NCBI RefSeq assembly: GCF_019704315.1
Contig: NZ_AP024597.1
Coordinates: 744,001-808,000 of the forward strand
Source: Stygiolobus caldivivus
GTDB taxonomy: Archaea; Thermoproteota; Thermoprotei_A; Sulfolobales; Sulfolobaceae
DNA: 64,000 nt
Direction of reading: 5' to 3'
Below the pieces are notes generated by a model. It was not told the DNA's origin and did not search any database. It was given only the letters and a program-made list of their open reading frames with translations. Shown here piece by piece: positions 10,990 to 19,340 of the stretch. Position 1 is the stretch's first letter; every line of letters begins with the position of its first letter. The position numbers and the translations under genes were made by a program.

Positions 10990-11209
10990 GACCCCCTATG
11001 CACCGAATGTAGCGAAAATAGTCGCCGTAGACAATATTAGAGTCCCTGATGGAATGGACATTAAAGTGGAGAGTAGGGAAAGTGAGGTTATTGTAGAGGT
11101 GGTCATGGATATTAAACACCCGTCTGATATTTTAACACTTAAAAATACTGCTGATGATATACTCCAACAAATCAACGTAATAGAGAAGACTTTAGGCAAG
11201 GTAAGCTGA
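10961..11209 (+). CDS. pcc1: KEOPS complex subunit Pcc1
   Basis: A small 82-residue alpha/beta protein of the Pcc1/CTAG family. It is the dimerisation subunit of KEOPS, which makes the universal t6A37 modification of ANN-decoding tRNAs. The pattern of two beta strands followed by helices, with PDGMDIKVESRESEVIVEV and a C-terminal helix (LKNTADDILQQINVIEKTL), fits. The start is TTG 10961, inside the end of the upstream gene, so expression is probably by coupling. The other KEOPS genes (Kae1, Bud32, Cgi121) are not in the window. Confidence 0.8.
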   Translation: MRISITLKVKTPYAPNVAKIVAVDNIRVPDGMDIKVESRESEVIVEVVMDIKHPSDILTLKNTADDILQQINVIEKTLGKVS

Positions 11210-11223
11210 GCAACATAGAAAAG

Positions 11224-11231
11224 CTTTAAAT
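11224..11231 (+). promoter_or_regulatory. TATA box of the L10e operon
   Basis: CTTTAAAT centred about 26 bp before ATG 11254. The transcript should begin at or next to the start codon (leaderless). It lies only 15-30 bp downstream of the pcc1 stop, so L10e and the downstream genes form a separate transcription unit or an internally boosted one. Confidence 0.6.
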
Positions 11232-11253
11232 TAACCGCTATAACTGTGTATTT

Positions 11254-11784
11254 ATGCCACTAAGACCAGGTAGGTGTTACAGGCATTTCTCAGGTCCAGC
11301 TTATACCAGAAAGGAGTACATACCCGGTGTACCAATGCCGAAGATAACAAAGTTCACAATGGGAAATCCAAATAATGATTATGACTATGAGTTAAGGTTA
11401 GTAAGTAGTGAGGTAGGACAAATAAGGCATAACGCGTTAGAAGCTGCGCGTGTCTTAGCATTAAAATACCTAACAAAGAAACTGACTACTGAACAGAACT
11501 TCTTCCTCGTAGTTACGAAATACCCCCACCACGTAATAAGGGAGAACAAGATGATGGCCTTTGCAGGAGCAGATAGGCTTCAGGACGGTATGAGGTTATC
11601 GTTTGGGAAACCAATAGGTACCGCAGCAAGGGTTGAAAGGCTAGGTGACGTAATAATGTTCGTTAAGGTCAAAAAAGAACACGTAGAGGCCGCTAAACAA
11701 GCACTTAAAATGGCACAGTCTAAAATTTCTATAAGGACAAAGATTGAAATTGTGCCACTGAAAAAAGAGGCACCAGCACAGTGA
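11254..11784 (+). CDS. rpl10e: Large ribosomal subunit protein L10e (uL16 family)
   Basis: A 176-residue ribosomal protein at the peptidyl-transferase side of the 50S subunit. The N-terminal [26 protein letters not shown] and the core [21 protein letters not shown] are typical of archaeal L10e. The start follows a TATA box by 26 bp. It overlaps dph2 by 4 bp (GTGA). Confidence 0.97.
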   Translation: MPLRPGRCYRHFSGPAYTRKEYIPGVPMPKITKFTMGNPNNDYDYELRLVSSEVGQIRHNALEAARVLALKYLTKKLTTEQNFFLVVTKYPHHVIRENKMMAFAGADRLQDGMRLSFGKPIGTAARVERLGDVIMFVKVKKEHVEAAKQALKMAQSKISIRTKIEIVPLKKEAPAQ

Positions 11785-12782
11785 ATTATGATTTTGAAAT
11801 CGGCAAGACTTTGGAAGAGATAAAAAATAGACATGCAAAGAGAGTCCTTTTGCAATTCCCTGAGGGATTAAAACCTTTTTCTATCAAAGTCGTAAGCGAA
11901 CTGAGGGAAAAATTACCGGATGTAGAGTTTATAGTGTCTACGGAGCCAAGTTGGGGAGCATGTGATGTTGCTGAAGACGAAGCCACTACCCTTAAAGTCG
12001 ATTTAATAATACATTATGGTCATACCCCATATACTTGGTATTACCCGAAATTTCCTACCGTGTTTATTGAGGTTAGGAGTAACCTCACTATCTCCGATGA
12101 GCAAGTTAGAGATTTAGTTTCAATCCTTAGAGATAAATACGGTGCCAGAAAGCTGTCTCTAACAGCTACTATACAACACGTACAATTAATTAAGGTCTTA
12201 AAGTCTAAACTCAACGAATTTCAAGTCCTCGTCGGAAAACCGTCTTCACCTTTTATGTACGACGGTCAGGTCTTAGGGTGTGACTATAAATCGGCTCAAA
12301 ACGTTGAAGCTGACGTATATTTGAACATATCGGGCGGCCTTTTTCACGCATTAGGAGTAGGCCTAGCTACTGGAAAACCTATAATAAAAGTTGACCCTTA
12401 TACCGGTAAAAATGAGGACTTAACAGATGAAGTATATAAAATACTGAAAGTAAGGTATGGAAAGATAATGAAGGCGTTAGATGCTAGGACGTGGGTCATA
12501 ATCCAAGGTGTAAAGACGGGGCAAAACAGGCCCTTAATGGTGAAATACTTTGAGAAGAAGCTCACTGAGAGGGGATATAAAGTGTACGTTATTTCAAACC
12601 GTTCTTTAAGTAAGGACACGTTGAGGAATATTGATAATAGTGAGGTCGACGTATTTATGGTGACGTCATGCCCTAGGTTACCGATAGATGACTTATACGA
12701 CTATGAGAAGCCCGTACTCACACCCGGTGAAGCGAAAATGATTATTAGTGGCAACCTGGATAAATACATATTCCCTTGGTGA
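11781..12782 (+). CDS. dph2: Diphthamide biosynthesis enzyme Dph2 (4Fe-4S, non-canonical radical SAM)
   Basis: Transfers the 3-amino-3-carboxypropyl group of SAM to the conserved histidine of EF-2, the first diphthamide step. Three well-spaced cysteines fit the cluster ligands: WGACDVA near residue 58, LGCDYKSA near 166 and TSCPRLP near 296. QFPEGLKPF and the [18 protein letters not shown] block are family marks. GTG start overlapping the L10e stop; 333 residues, normal length. The neighbouring ribosomal, exosome and RNA polymerase genes place it in an information-processing operon. Confidence 0.93.
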   Translation: MNYDFEIGKTLEEIKNRHAKRVLLQFPEGLKPFSIKVVSELREKLPDVEFIVSTEPSWGACDVAEDEATTLKVDLIIHYGHTPYTWYYPKFPTVFIEVRSNLTISDEQVRDLVSILRDKYGARKLSLTATIQHVQLIKVLKSKLNEFQVLVGKPSSPFMYDGQVLGCDYKSAQNVEADVYLNISGGLFHALGVGLATGKPIIKVDPYTGKNEDLTDEVYKILKVRYGKIMKALDARTWVIIQGVKTGQNRPLMVKYFEKKLTERGYKVYVISNRSLSKDTLRNIDNSEVDVFMVTSCPRLPIDDLYDYEKPVLTPGEAKMIISGNLDKYIFPW

Positions 12783-12788
12783 AAATTG

Positions 12789-13358
12789 ATGCTGAGAAGA
12801 CAAGGAGAAATTTTGCTTCCGGGCGATGAGCTAAACGTAATCGAGGAATTTATTCCCGGTGAGGGTACATACGACTTTAACGGTGTAGTATATTCCAGCG
12901 TAGTAGGGAAGGCGTTTTACGACATGATAAACAGGAAAGTCAACTCGATAGCGTTTAAGCGACCTGGGGTAACCACGATAAAAAAGGCTAAATACGTTTT
13001 GGGTGTCGTTACTGGGTTGAGGGAAGACTCGGCATTAGTAAATATTTACAGTATTGAAGACAAGCAGACTGAGCCAATAACGGCTTATTTGCATATTTCT
13101 CAGATTTCCAATAAGTATCTAAATAACATCGGTGAAGCTGTAAAAGTGGGTGATATAATTAGGGCGAAACCCCTAAACTCAACAATTCCGATTGCGTTAA
13201 CGGTAAAACAAAGGGATTTAGGTGTAGTATATTCTAGGTGTTCTATATGCGGTACTAAAATGGTGAAACAAGACGAAGAACATTTAAGATGTCCGAACTG
13301 TGGTAACATTGAACCGAGAAAAATAGCACTTTTACAGGTGAAGAAAGGTGGAAGTTAA
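12789..13358 (+). CDS. csl4: Exosome RNA-binding subunit Csl4
   Basis: A cap subunit of the archaeal exosome that binds RNA and the DnaG-like protein. It has an N-terminal barrel domain (RQGEILLPGDELNVIEEFIPGEGTY), a central S1 domain with AYLHISQIS near residue 100, and a C-terminal zinc ribbon with CSICG and CPNCG. Length 189 is usual. ATG 12789 is preferred over the in-frame TTG three bases upstream. It overlaps rpoL by 11 bp. Confidence 0.94.
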   Translation: MLRRQGEILLPGDELNVIEEFIPGEGTYDFNGVVYSSVVGKAFYDMINRKVNSIAFKRPGVTTIKKAKYVLGVVTGLREDSALVNIYSIEDKQTEPITAYLHISQISNKYLNNIGEAVKVGDIIRAKPLNSTIPIALTVKQRDLGVVYSRCSICGTKMVKQDEEHLRCPNCGNIEPRKIALLQVKKGGS

Positions 13359-13632
13359 AATATTGAAAGAAACGGACGAATACTTAGAAATACAGTTAGA
13401 CGGAGAAGACCACACGTTAGGGAACCTGCTGAAAGGAATGCTCCTAATGGTACCCGGAGTGAAGTTTGCTTCCTATACACAGCCTCACCCCTTGATAGAC
13501 AGTATAATAATAAAGACAATGACTGATGGGAGTATAAAACCCAGAGACGCTCTAAAGAAAGCAATAGAACTAGCTGAAAACTATGCAAATAAATTTATTG
13601 ATGAGGTTAAGAGTGTTGAAAAAGGAAACTAG
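13348..13632 (+). CDS. rpoL: DNA-directed RNA polymerase subunit L (Rpo11)
   Basis: The 94-residue Rpo11, partner of Rpo3 in the assembly platform. LDGEDHTLGNLLKGMLL near residues 18-34 and the YTQPHPLIDSIIIKT block are diagnostic. GTG start inside the csl4 end; the next small ORF starts within its last 20 bp. Tight packing with csl4 and tfs indicates one transcript. Confidence 0.97.
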   Translation: MEVKILKETDEYLEIQLDGEDHTLGNLLKGMLLMVPGVKFASYTQPHPLIDSIIIKTMTDGSIKPRDALKKAIELAENYANKFIDEVKSVEKGN

Positions 13633-13866
13633 AAAAGCTGTACTTTCATCATATAATGACAAGTTATACGCTATTTGTATTTTTAGAAATTTTTTCTAGA
13701 GAAAATTTTCTTCGGTAGTACTAAGGAAGAAGTAATGGGAGTCTTCAATTCATCGAGTGTAAAGGAGGAAGTGAAAGCTTTTGTAAATTCTGGGGAAGAG
13801 GTCCAAATTTGCAACTCCTTAGTCGAGCAAATTGGAAGAAAATTAAATAAACTATGGAGTAACTAG
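13616..13866 (+). CDS. Small protein in two frames, possible -1 frameshift (or broken gene)
   Basis: From TTG 13616 (or GTG 13613) the zero frame stops at TAG 13697-13699 after about 28 codons. The -1 frame is open from just before that stop to TAG 13864-13866. Between them at 13687-13693 is the heptamer A AAT TTT in the zero frame, of the canonical X-XXY-YYZ slippery type. Slippage would give a basic protein of about 84 residues rich in Lys, Glu and Phe. Alternatives are a one-base indel in the T6 run (mutation or sequencing error) or two tiny genes, with an ATG at 13735 opening a 43-residue product. No family recognised. It fills the space between rpoL and tfs exactly. Confidence 0.45.
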
Positions 13867-13889
13867 CTATTTCTATTGGTGACTCTTTT

Positions 13890-14225
13890 ATGAAGTTCTG
13901 TCCCAAGTGTGGTTCTATAATGGTTCCTAAAAAGGACGGAGGTAAAACGGTATATAAATGCTCTAAATGCGGATATGAGGAGTCTGCGGGACAACAGTCG
14001 GTAAAGATCACTACGACAGTAAAGCATTCAATTAAGGAGAAGACTTTGATATTAGAAAGCGACGTCCCGCCGACAGGTGCACAGTTAACAAAAGGAGTAT
14101 CGTGTCCAGCATGCGGTAATGATGAGGCTTATTTCTGGATGTTGCAGACGAGAAGAGCAGATGAACCCCCTACAAGGTTTTATAAGTGTGCTAAATGCGG
14201 AAAAGTATGGCGTGAATACGAGTAA
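13890..14225 (+). CDS. tfs: Transcription factor S (RNA polymerase cleavage factor TFS)
   Basis: A 111-residue TFIIS-like factor that stimulates RNA cleavage by backtracked RNA polymerase. It has an N-terminal zinc ribbon (CPKCG, then CSKCGYE) and a C-terminal ribbon (CPACG, then CAKCGKVW) carrying QTRRADEPPT, with the essential acidic DE pair intact. The intact pair argues for an active TFS1-type factor rather than an inhibitory paralogue. GGTGA at 13879-13883 gives a ribosome binding site before ATG 13890. Confidence 0.95.
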   Translation: MKFCPKCGSIMVPKKDGGKTVYKCSKCGYEESAGQQSVKITTTVKHSIKEKTLILESDVPPTGAQLTKGVSCPACGNDEAYFWMLQTRRADEPPTRFYKCAKCGKVWREYE

Positions 14226-14226
14226 C

Positions 14227-14505
14227 TCAACCTTCATGGACCGAAACTCTAAGCTGGTGGCTCCTAGGGAATTCATCATCAAAAATTCTTTTTAACAGCA
14301 TTTTTAGGTCTTTAAAAGTTACTCTTTCGTAAGTGGCTTTCTTAAACCCACTTTCGACTACCTTAAATGAGTCAGTATCCTCCTTAACTATCTCGACCCA
14401 CCTATCCCCTTTAAAGCTCTCTACCCTTAGGGCCTTACCTACTTCAAGTTTACCTAACTGACCTAAAACTAACTTATCCGCAGACTTTGCCGAAATCCAA
14501 GGCAT
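14227..14505 (-). CDS. Conserved crenarchaeal hypothetical protein, about 92 residues
   Basis: A small, charged, soluble protein with no family I can name. It is basic in the second half (FKKATYERVTFKDLKMLLKRIF) and could be a small nucleic-acid-binding protein, but nothing proves this. An upstream ATG at 14529 would add eight residues. I prefer ATG 14505 because a TATA-like ttaaaag lies about 30 bp before it. It converges on tfs with 1 bp between stops. Confidence 0.6.
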   Translation of the reverse strand: MPWISAKSADKLVLGQLGKLEVGKALRVESFKGDRWVEIVKEDTDSFKVVESGFKKATYERVTFKDLKMLLKRIFDDEFPRSHQLRVSVHEG

Positions 14506-14582
14506 AATCAATATCCTCAGAATTTGCATTAATAGCTTTTAACATAATGGGTTTAGGGGTAGGAGTCCCTACCTTGACGGAT

Positions 14583-14846
14583 AGCTCCCTCATAAGGACA
14601 TTTTATACTTCTAGGTTTTTTAACCTCGGCTGTAAGACCTGGGTCGTAACCTGGGAACCGGGTGCCTTAAACTTGCAGAGAGGGAAACCCTCCGTAACCA
14701 CTCTACCACACGGACATTAGAGAACGGTTCTGATCGGTGGGGCCTCCGCCATGTGTGCGGTTGGTCTGGGAGGCAGGAAATCTCGGTCACGAGGTAGAGA
14801 TACGCCCGTCCGTGAGGGCGGAAGTATTTCACTGTGATTGGGAGCT
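14583..14846 (+). ncRNA. Structured non-coding RNA candidate of about 264 nt, family unassigned
   Basis: A GC-rich island in AT-rich DNA, closed by two long-range perfect helices: 14583-14589 with 14840-14846 and 14605-14611 with 14821-14827. Inside are local hairpins at 14613-14626, 14628-14666, 14680-14692, 14701-14722, 14742-14774, 14782-14793 and 14803-14820. Hairpin two needs a U-G pair that would be A-C on the other strand, which supports the plus strand. A T6 tract follows at 14881-14886. A TATA-like cttttaa lies at 14536-14542. Neither the SRP RNA helix-8 loop nor the RNase P CR-I/CR-V sequences are present. Pairings were found by eye, not by energy calculation. Confidence 0.6.
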
Positions 14847-15040
14847 CAGTATTCCATAACTGATTACTAACTGTCCTCAGTTTTTTACTAACGTGAGAGT
14901 TCTAGGGTTTCATGGTAGTTCTTCTTTTGTATCAAAAATAGATGTTAAGGATAAAGCGAACAGTACTCTTAATCGGACTAATCCTATATTTAATACACCG
15001 AAAAAGCTTTAAGTAATGTGAGACTCTTCAATTATGAGCT

Positions 15041-15132
<92 letters not shown>

Positions 15133-15553
15133 CTATACCCCCCACTTAAAATTTAAACTAAAACTCACTTTTAGACCTAGATTAGTTAAGTCAATATATG
15201 TTTAGATAAAATGACGTATACCCAGTTATATTCGACTGGCGTAAAGAGGAAAGACTACTGGTTGGTGAAAGTTATTACTAATGTCGTAGAGGCTGATCAT
15301 TATTAGTATAGATACACCAGATAAGACTAACCTAAATTCGTTGAAACTATTTTGTAACGGCTAAACCACCAGGCTAATAAACATTAGTAGTAATTAATCT
15401 GGAGCTAATTATTTAAAAATAATTAATTTCATACAGTTATTTATTATATTTTATATTTACGTTTTATATTGTTTTTGCTTCAATTAATTTAACGGTCTTT
15501 AGATAGATTTTGGCAAAAGTTTAAAAAGAAACTTAGGTAGATAACTAATCGTA
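15133..15553. other. Gene-poor AT-rich stretch downstream of tRNA-Arg
   Basis: No convincing gene in 421 bp. The only readable ORF with ATG is 15211-15306 (31 codons), with no recognisable family; it may be a remnant or chance. The last 100 bp are very AT-rich and include aaaagtttaaaaag near 15515-15530, about 25-30 bp before the gene at 15554, a plausible promoter. I looked for a repeat of the tRNA 3' end as a mark of integration and saw none. Confidence 0.5.
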
Positions 15554-15838
15554 ATGTTCCACGTTTGGATAATAAATATTGGTATTGTAATTATTTCATT
15601 GTTTATAGCAATTCTGTTGTCTTACGAGCTCATAAGTACGAGAAGTGCTGTAAAGAGTAAGCTTACATCCATGCTTTTAGGTTTAGGAGTTATCCTGATT
15701 TTACAAGAACTGCTGTTATTAGGCTCGTTTATGATGTGGTCATCAGATTCCGACCCAATGTATGTATACCCCTCACTCGGAATAGCAGTTTTAAGCTTGC
15801 TAGGTCTCTTAATTATATATTTAATAGTAAAATTGTAA
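15554..15838 (+). CDS. Small membrane protein, three predicted helices
   Basis: 94 residues, almost entirely hydrophobic, with helices at about 5-27, 38-63 and 72-93 and a polar loop WSSDSDPMYVYP between the last two. No family recognised. It is tail-to-tail with pibD, 14 bp between stops. A role with the pilin-processing membrane enzyme is possible but not shown. Confidence 0.6.
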   Translation: MFHVWIINIGIVIISLFIAILLSYELISTRSAVKSKLTSMLLGLGVILILQELLLLGSFMMWSSDSDPMYVYPSLGIAVLSLLGLLIIYLIVKL

Positions 15839-15852
15839 AACTTCTTTAACTC

Positions 15853-16566
15853 CTATAATGGAAGCCCTATTATAAGGCTCAACACATATCCTGCAAGTAT
15901 AAAAGGGATTACGGGCACTCCCCAGACGACCCAAATTTCATCGTCCTCTTTTATAATCCCTTTTTCTATGTATTCCTGAAATTTTTTCCTCCATTCTGCA
16001 TCATCCTCGTCTACTGAAAAAGAAGTCCTTATTGAGACTGTACCGTCCTCGTTTACCTGAGTCAGAGGGAATAAAAACTTAGAGTCCAGGAATTGCCTGA
16101 CTGTTATCTTCTTTCCTGAAATTAAGAGGCTTAACTTAGTGGAAAAAGGTAAATTTCTTTCCACTTTCCCTATATTCCTCAATAAGTTCATTATTGCAGA
16201 AATACCTATCAGCAGAGACGCGTAAAGGACTATAACTAAAGGTTCTATCCCCAATTCGGAAAACCTGGGGAAAAAGATAGGGTAGACAGCTGCGTTACTC
16301 AAAGACAATATTATAGATAGAAATAGATCCGCACCACCCATCAACGCTAGCCTGTAAAAAACGTAGATTAGTACATTAGTTGTCACCACGGAGTAGATAT
16401 ATAGTAACGGGATTACGTGCCTGTAGTCAAAATAAAGGAAAATTATCAGAGGAGAGTAGATTAACCATATCTTTAGATCTACTTCTCTTGTTTTAATGTC
16501 AAGGATCGAAGTATGGACTAACATAACTAGTGTTAACGCGACCTGAAGTACATATATAATGTTCAC
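15853..16566 (-). CDS. pibD: Archaeal type IV prepilin/prearchaellin peptidase PibD
   Basis: A membrane aspartic protease (A24/PibD class) that cleaves class III signal peptides of archaellins, pilins and sugar-binding proteins. The two catalytic aspartates are at D23 (TSILDIKTREVD) and D80 in the GGAD motif, the same positions reported for Sulfolobus PibD. Length 237 also matches. About six membrane helices, with a long cytoplasmic loop in the middle containing the segment SGKKITVRQFLDSKF. It is not next to any archaellum or pilus genes here. Confidence 0.9.
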   Translation of the reverse strand: MNIIYVLQVALTLVMLVHTSILDIKTREVDLKIWLIYSPLIIFLYFDYRHVIPLLYIYSVVTTNVLIYVFYRLALMGGADLFLSIILSLSNAAVYPIFFPRFSELGIEPLVIVLYASLLIGISAIMNLLRNIGKVERNLPFSTKLSLLISGKKITVRQFLDSKFLFPLTQVNEDGTVSIRTSFSVDEDDAEWRKKFQEYIEKGIIKEDDEIWVVWGVPVIPFILAGYVLSLIIGLPL

Positions 16567-16928
16567 GGCAGGAAGCCCTCCTCACACAGCCCTCTGCGAG
16601 GCAGTCAGAGGGCTAGATACCCCACACTGTAATCATTTGAAAACCTATATTTAACTCTAATTCTAGTTTGTCCTCCTTCAGGGACGAAGGGTTTTTAGCA
16701 TTGTGTTAACCTTGACGGAAAAAGCGGGGAGGCTATATAGAAGAGCTTTAAAAAGGGGAATGGGCACTTGTTCGGTAGGTTATACATTTATAATTATAAC
16801 CTTATACTCTACTTAGACAGATGGGAGTTACAAAAACCTGCGAACCTCCCAGTCACTTGGTCGGACTATCGTAAATTTTAGTTACTCTAAAATTTTATAT
16901 CGCTTAAACTCTTTATACCTAAATAGCC
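16567..16928. promoter_or_regulatory. 362-bp intergenic region with several inverted repeats
   Basis: Holds four perfect inverted repeats: AGCCCTCTG 16588-16596 with 16606-16614; AGGTTATA 16778-16785 with 16796-16803; TGGGAG 16823-16828 with 16847-16852; and AAATTTTAG 16873-16881 with 16887-16895. The last abuts a TATA box (ttttatatc 16893-16901) about 30 bp before the acyl-CoA dehydrogenase start, so it is placed like an operator. The GC-rich first repeat could be a small RNA hairpin or terminator. No gene seen. Confidence 0.5.
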
Positions 16929-18065
16929 ATGTTTGAACTCAGTAAGGAATTAGAAGAATATAGGAGTAAAATTAGAGAATATGCTCAGAAGACAGTTAGA
17001 GAATATGCAAAACAAATGGACGAAACAAATGATGGAGGAGATAAGATACTTAAAGATTTAGCTGAGATGAACCTACTGGGAATGAAGGAGCCTACTAAAT
17101 ACGGCGGATTAGGGCTCGGAGAAGTAGCATTCGCTATTGCCACTGAGGAGCTCGGAGCGGAAAGCGGAGGAGCTTCCCACTCTTTGCACACTCAACACAA
17201 CGCCTTACAGCTCTTAATTTCTATAGCTGGAGATGCAGCCCAAGAGTGGATAGAGAAAGGAGTCAAAGCCAAGGAGATATATGCGGTAGCACTCACTGAG
17301 CCACAAGCAGGTTCTGACTTAGGTGCACTACAGACTACCGCTAAACCTGATGGAAATGAATTAGTCTTGAACGGCGAGAAGATATTTACTAGTGCGGCAT
17401 CATTCTCTACAAAGATGGTAGTGCTAGCGAGGACTAGCGGAAACCCCGGGGACAGGCAAGGTATATCCCTCCTTATGGTAGACTCTAAGTTGCCTGGAGT
17501 GGAAATCCATAAACTCGATTTAATGGGAATCAGGGGGGCAGGTGTCTCATATGTTAAGTTTAATAATGTTAGGATACCTAAGGACAGTATAATAGGGAAA
17601 GAGGGCGACGCTTACAGAGGAGCATTAAAGGCGTTAATGATAGGTAGGAATGGGTATGCAGGTATAGCTGTCGGGATAGCGAGAGGGGCCCTAGACGAGG
17701 CAATATTAAGGGCTCAGTCCAGGAAACAGTTTGGTAAGCCTATAATTGAACAAGAGTGGATCGGTTTTAACTTAGCTGATGCATATATAAAAGTAGAAGC
17801 CGCAAGACTCCTAACCTGGAGAGCCGCATCAATGTTTGATAAAGGTCTTGAGGCTCTGACAGAAGCGTCAATGGCAAAATACTATGCAGCCACGACTTCA
17901 ACGGAGGTGACCAGATTAGCCCTCCACATATTTGGTGGACACGGACTGAATAGAGGCTCTAAGGTGGAAAGGTTATATAGAGATGCTAAGATTATGGAGA
18001 TAGCTGAGGGAACTAATGAAATGCAGTTAGTAGCTGTATCAAGGTTGTTCCAACCAAAGAAATAA
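16929..18065 (+). CDS. Acyl-CoA dehydrogenase
   Basis: An FAD enzyme oxidising acyl-CoA to the enoyl-CoA in fatty acid or branched-chain acid degradation. The ACAD signatures ALTEPQAGSDL near residue 120 and the late HIFGGHGLNRGSKVERLYRDAK followed by EGTNEMQ are complete, and the length is typical at 378. The chain specificity cannot be told. It stands alone after a palindrome-rich promoter region. TetR-type FadR regulation of acyl-CoA dehydrogenases is known in Sulfolobus, but no regulator gene is here. Its 3' end overlaps the opposite transporter gene by 53 bp. Confidence 0.93.
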   Translation: MFELSKELEEYRSKIREYAQKTVREYAKQMDETNDGGDKILKDLAEMNLLGMKEPTKYGGLGLGEVAFAIATEELGAESGGASHSLHTQHNALQLLISIAGDAAQEWIEKGVKAKEIYAVALTEPQAGSDLGALQTTAKPDGNELVLNGEKIFTSAASFSTKMVVLARTSGNPGDRQGISLLMVDSKLPGVEIHKLDLMGIRGAGVSYVKFNNVRIPKDSIIGKEGDAYRGALKALMIGRNGYAGIAVGIARGALDEAILRAQSRKQFGKPIIEQEWIGFNLADAYIKVEAARLLTWRAASMFDKGLEALTEASMAKYYAATTSTEVTRLALHIFGGHGLNRGSKVERLYRDAKIMEIAEGTNEMQLVAVSRLFQPKK

Positions 18066-19281
18066 ACACGTATAATACGACGAAATTAACTAGAAGTATA
18101 GGGAGCGAATATTTAATAAATTCAAAGAAATTAAAACTTTTTCCTCCTCTTATTTCTGATGCCTCCGAGATAATTACGTTACTTGCGGCTCCTAAGATAG
18201 TAAAGTTGCCAGCTATAGTACTCCCAGCGGCTAAAGCTAGCCAATTAATTGTGGTCCCTACTCCTAACTGCATTATCTCGGGTATGTAGATCGCCACCAA
18301 GGGGACGTTACTAAGCACCTGACTAAGGGCAACGCTTGAGACCATAATGGTTAAGACGTTAGTGGGCGGGGGTATAAAATGGTAAAGTAAGTCTATTACA
18401 CCTCCTCTGAACAAGCCTTCAGTGAAAATGAAGAGCCCTATGAAAAAAAGTATAGTACTCCAATCAATTCTCTGTATAATGTTCCTCCTTTCTCTGGCGA
18501 CCAGTAATAAAAGAGAAGAAGTAATCAGAGACCCTAAGACTATGTCTATTCTAATAGTACTTAATATTAAGAATAATACGACTGTCATTATTAATAAAGA
18601 TAACGATAAATAAGCTAATTTTCTGTCTTTAATTTCTACGGGTCTAATCTCGTCAATAACTGCATCTTTGACCTTATCCTTGAAGAGTAAAAGTAAAATA
18701 AAATAAGATAATACTAGGTTAACGAATGTAGGTATTGCGAGGACTCCTATAAAGGCTAAGTAGGATACGTGTGCTTCAAGTAAGATTAACAAGTTTTGCG
18801 GGTTTCCAGTGGGCATCATTACACTACCTATAGTAACTCCGAATGCAAGAGTGTAAAGAAACGGTAATTCGTCTATTTTCATTGCCTTAGAAGCTTCTAG
18901 TATGACTGGTGTCCAGCTGGAAGCTATCCCGTCATTTGTTACAAGGTTTGATAACAATCCAGAATAAAGTAATATAAAGAAAAGTACCTTTTTAGGGTGT
19001 CTATACGTAATGATTAACTTATATGCCAAATACCTAAGAAAGCCTGATAATTCTAGAGCAGAGGAAAAAGTAAATATTGTTATCAGGAATATTATTACAT
19101 CGAGGTTTATGCTAGAATATGCTTGGTTAACACTAATTACCCCGGTAACGATCATTAGCACCCCTCCGAAGAACATAGACGCCCAAGGAGGTACTTTTGT
19201 AATACTTCTAAATGCTATCATCAGATAAGTGAAAATAGCTATTAATAGAGCTACTAACTCCACAGTGAATATAAAGGGCAC
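18013..19281 (-). CDS. Anion permease of the ArsB/NhaD/CitMHS superfamily
   Basis: 422 residues with about eleven membrane helices. SNLVTNDGIASSWTPVILEASK and SVMMPTGNPQNLLI in the first half, with SNVPLVAIYIPE and GAASNVIISEASE in the second, are the paired hairpin motifs of the ion transporter superfamily. The substrate (arsenite, dicarboxylate, Na+/H+ exchange) is not predictable. No arsR or arsA neighbour, so I do not call it arsB. Confidence 0.82.
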   Translation of the reverse strand: MPFIFTVELVALLIAIFTYLMIAFRSITKVPPWASMFFGGVLMIVTGVISVNQAYSSINLDVIIFLITIFTFSSALELSGFLRYLAYKLIITYRHPKKVLFFILLYSGLLSNLVTNDGIASSWTPVILEASKAMKIDELPFLYTLAFGVTIGSVMMPTGNPQNLLILLEAHVSYLAFIGVLAIPTFVNLVLSYFILLLLFKDKVKDAVIDEIRPVEIKDRKLAYLSLSLLIMTVVLFLILSTIRIDIVLGSLITSSLLLLVARERRNIIQRIDWSTILFFIGLFIFTEGLFRGGVIDLLYHFIPPPTNVLTIMVSSVALSQVLSNVPLVAIYIPEIMQLGVGTTINWLALAAGSTIAGNFTILGAASNVIISEASEIRGGKSFNFFEFIKYSLPILLVNFVVLYVFISLVGTTLIQLLTAFH

Positions 19282-19340
19282 AAGGATAATGAAATTAAGC
19301 CCGACATCTTTTAGGCTTAACTTCCTTAAGCTGAGATATC

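Noticed and set aside
14620-14832. 70-codon minus-strand ORF
   Set aside because: Lies entirely in the structured RNA region, Arg/Pro-rich as expected from GC-rich chance frames, no family or ribosome binding site.
14583-14846. RNase P RNA or SRP RNA gene
   Set aside because: The RNase P CR-I (AAAGUCC) and CR-V (GGCUU) pairing strands are missing, and the SRP helix-8 GGAG...AGCA loop is missing on both strands. Local hairpins near the 3' end also do not fit the SRP fold.
15133-15553. Integrated element next to the tRNA gene
   Set aside because: No integrase, no direct repeat of the tRNA 3' end within the following sequence, and ordinary chromosomal genes follow.
18013-19281. Arsenite efflux pump arsB
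   Set aside because: The fold fits several transporter families and no ars regulator or reductase is nearby, so the specific name is not justified.
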